Shown: positions 62,240-64,000 of the stretch, in pieces
Position numbering within the stretch: the stretch's first letter is position 1
How the letters are laid out: each line of letters begins with the position of its first letter
Assembly: GCA_030549495.1 (NCBI GenBank)
Contig: JAUIRK010000920.1
Span: 372,001-436,000 of the forward strand
Reading direction: 5' to 3'
DNA length: 64,000 nt
Source: Nectonema munidae
Taxonomy: Eukaryota > Nematomorpha > Nectonematoida > Nectonematidae
Made by a program: the position numbers and the translations under genes
The notes under the pieces: model-generated
Databases searched by the model: none
What the model was told of the DNA's origin: nothing
Seen by the model: the letters and a program-made list of their open reading frames with translations, nothing else

Positions 62240-62645
62240 CTAATATTACATATAAATTTTTTCTTAAATTTTTTTTTTTTAAACTTTTTTTTTTTTTTTT
62301 ATTTTTTAAGAAATTTTTTTTATTAATTTTTTAAAATAAAAAAAAAATATTTTATTTTTTTTAAAAGCAACCCATTTTAAAAAATTTATGTTTTTTGGTT
62401 TTTTTTCTAAAAAATTTTTATTTGGAAATGAAACGAAATTTTTCCTTTTTTAATAAAATAAAAAAATGAAATTTTTTGGAATTATTAGTGAGTTTTAAAA
62501 AAAAAAATAATTTAATAATAACTTACTTTTGGTTTTGGGTAAAATTTAAAATTTTGTTTTAAAAAAAAAAAAAAAATTTTTTTTTTTTTAAAAAAAAAAT
62601 TTTTTTTAAAAAAAAATGATTATAAAAAAAAAAAAAAAAAAAATA
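62240..62645. repeat. Extreme A/T low-complexity tract
   Basis: About 400 bp of almost only A and T with many homopolymer runs of 8-20, directly after the 60.7-62.1 kb relic. It may be a degenerate poly(A)/poly(T) region or assembly error. Confidence 0.9.
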
Positions 62646-62649
62646 ATGT

Positions 62650-64000
62650 CTAGGACGCATATAAGTTTCTTTATTTTTCGCGTTGTTCTAAGTGTTGCAG
62701 AGTTTAGAAATTAAATGTACACACTTTCATTTCAAATATTTAGTGCTTCTATATAAAAATAACTCGTGATTTATATTTTACAGAGAAAACAAGTCAAATC
62801 ATATTATGGAGGACTGAAAACATATCGGTAAAACTTTTTTCATTTTGTAATTAAAAAAAGACAGTGTTTTTACAATTAAGATGTTAAATATGTAGTTATG
62901 TGCATGCGTCCATCATATGTTATCGTTTGTTAGATATGAATTTCTGAGTGGGTCATTTTACTCTATAGCTATAGTTTTATTTTCCTTCTATCTAACTTTT
63001 TTTCTCTGTTCTGTTCCTTCTTTCTGCTTTTTCTTTTTTTTCATTTAAAGTTATCAAACACTAATGTTTTTGTCATTCTAACAGCGAGTGCCCACAACTG
63101 TGAAATTTCCCACAATTGTGATGACAGTTACTTCTACCAATCATTCTATCTCGAAAGAATTCTCAGCATGATCTATCAAAGTTATAATTAGGGATATTTT
63201 GGGTTGTTTGCATCCACCTTTGCTCTTCTCTTGGTTTCTGTAATTGAATTTTATTCCACATTTTTCAAATCTTTATATCCTTTGTCCATATTTAAATCAA
63301 TTTTTAACCGATCATGCAATTATCGAAGCTGTCTATATAATTTTCCCTCTTAAATTATATTTAATTAATGAACATATAAAAACCGTATTTTTTCGCTCTA
63401 AATTATTATAGGTTAGAGTTTAATTTTTTCTTTGATATATAGTTTGACTTTCATGGAACAAGAAAACTGAATCATAAGAAGTAAATATTATCCTAAAATT
63501 ATCCTAAATATGGTGGTAAATACGGTAATGCTTTTACATGAAATTAAAAAAAATTGTTTCTTTTCAATCCATCGAAAAACGAATAGAAAAGATGAAGTGC
63601 TATATACGCGCTTTTTTTTTAATTTGCGTACGTTAGTATCATTTCAAAACAAACGAAGGCACCCTACCTAAACTCTAAATTCAAGTAATGTTGACTGTAT
63701 TTATTTGACTCAATAAAATCAAAAAACTACACACTTTTCTCTTTTGCTTTCCTCTATCATTTCAAAGCACTGCCTGACACATGGTATATGTTTTAAGCAC
63801 AGTATTTTTCTTTGATTTTTAGAATGTGATAGTATACATTTTTTCGTTTGCATATCAATAAAAGTTCGCATACTATGTATCAGTAAGAGTAAACAAACAT
63901 CCTATAAATTTGAAAAGGAAATCACTAAAGTCTATTGCGTAAATTGAACTTTATTATTCGTTTCTAATTCTCATTTTCTGTTCCGTTAAAAATCTATTGA
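62650..64000. other. No gene seen
   Basis: AT-rich to the end of the window, both strands scanned, no recognisable motif. Only short open frames. Confidence 0.45.

Overview
The window is eukaryotic nuclear DNA: strongly AT-rich, with short coding exons bounded by GT/AG splice sites, long introns and many nested transposable-element relics. The two recognisable genes (a type-B carboxylesterase and an Emi1/Emi2/Rca1-type F-box protein) and the transposon mix fit an arthropod. A copepod such as a sea louse is my guess from memory of similar repeats, not something the sequence proves. No rRNA, functional tRNA or CRISPR array was seen.

Layout. 1-14.3 kb: the 5' half of a carboxylesterase/cholinesterase-family gene on the minus strand, four exons with matching phases, continuing off the left edge. 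Its 9.4-kb intron holds a Jockey/CR1-like LINE (about 3.1-9.8 kb) that is itself split by a 2.4-kb hAT transposon with an 8-bp target duplication. Two piggyBac-type MITEs sit in the upstream introns. 14.3-25 kb: no gene recognised; a 3.2-kb pyrimidine-rich minisatellite (17.39-20.63 kb), a 34-bp tandem repeat and a foldback element. 25.0-33.2 kb: a complete-looking four-exon plus-strand gene for an F-box plus zinc-binding-region protein (APC/C inhibitor family), with foldback elements in two introns. 33.4-38.4 kb: two MITEs almost back to back, a probable RTE-like fragment, 28-bp minisatellites and a GC-rich, frameshifted reverse transcriptase/RNase H element of DIRS/Ngaro type.

38.5-44.1 kb: candidate unrecognised genes, mainly a minus-strand set of exon-like blocks around 39.4-40.4 kb. 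41.9-46.7 kb: tRNA-derived SINEs and a foldback element. 47.6-54.5 kb: two degenerate piggyBac transposase genes on opposite strands, one split by a Harbinger-like MITE, then a DUF659-type hAT relic and an inverted repeat. 56-59.2 kb: a minus-strand hAT relic carrying an RTE LINE insertion with a 23-bp target duplication. 60.7-62.1 kb: a degenerate copy of a repeat-encoded invertebrate protein family. 62.25-62.65 kb: an extreme A/T low-complexity tract; nothing recognised after it.

The genes do not form a pathway. The main story is two host genes embedded in layered transposon insertions, and a family of foldback elements with 9-bp target duplications whose arms are arrays of short repeats.
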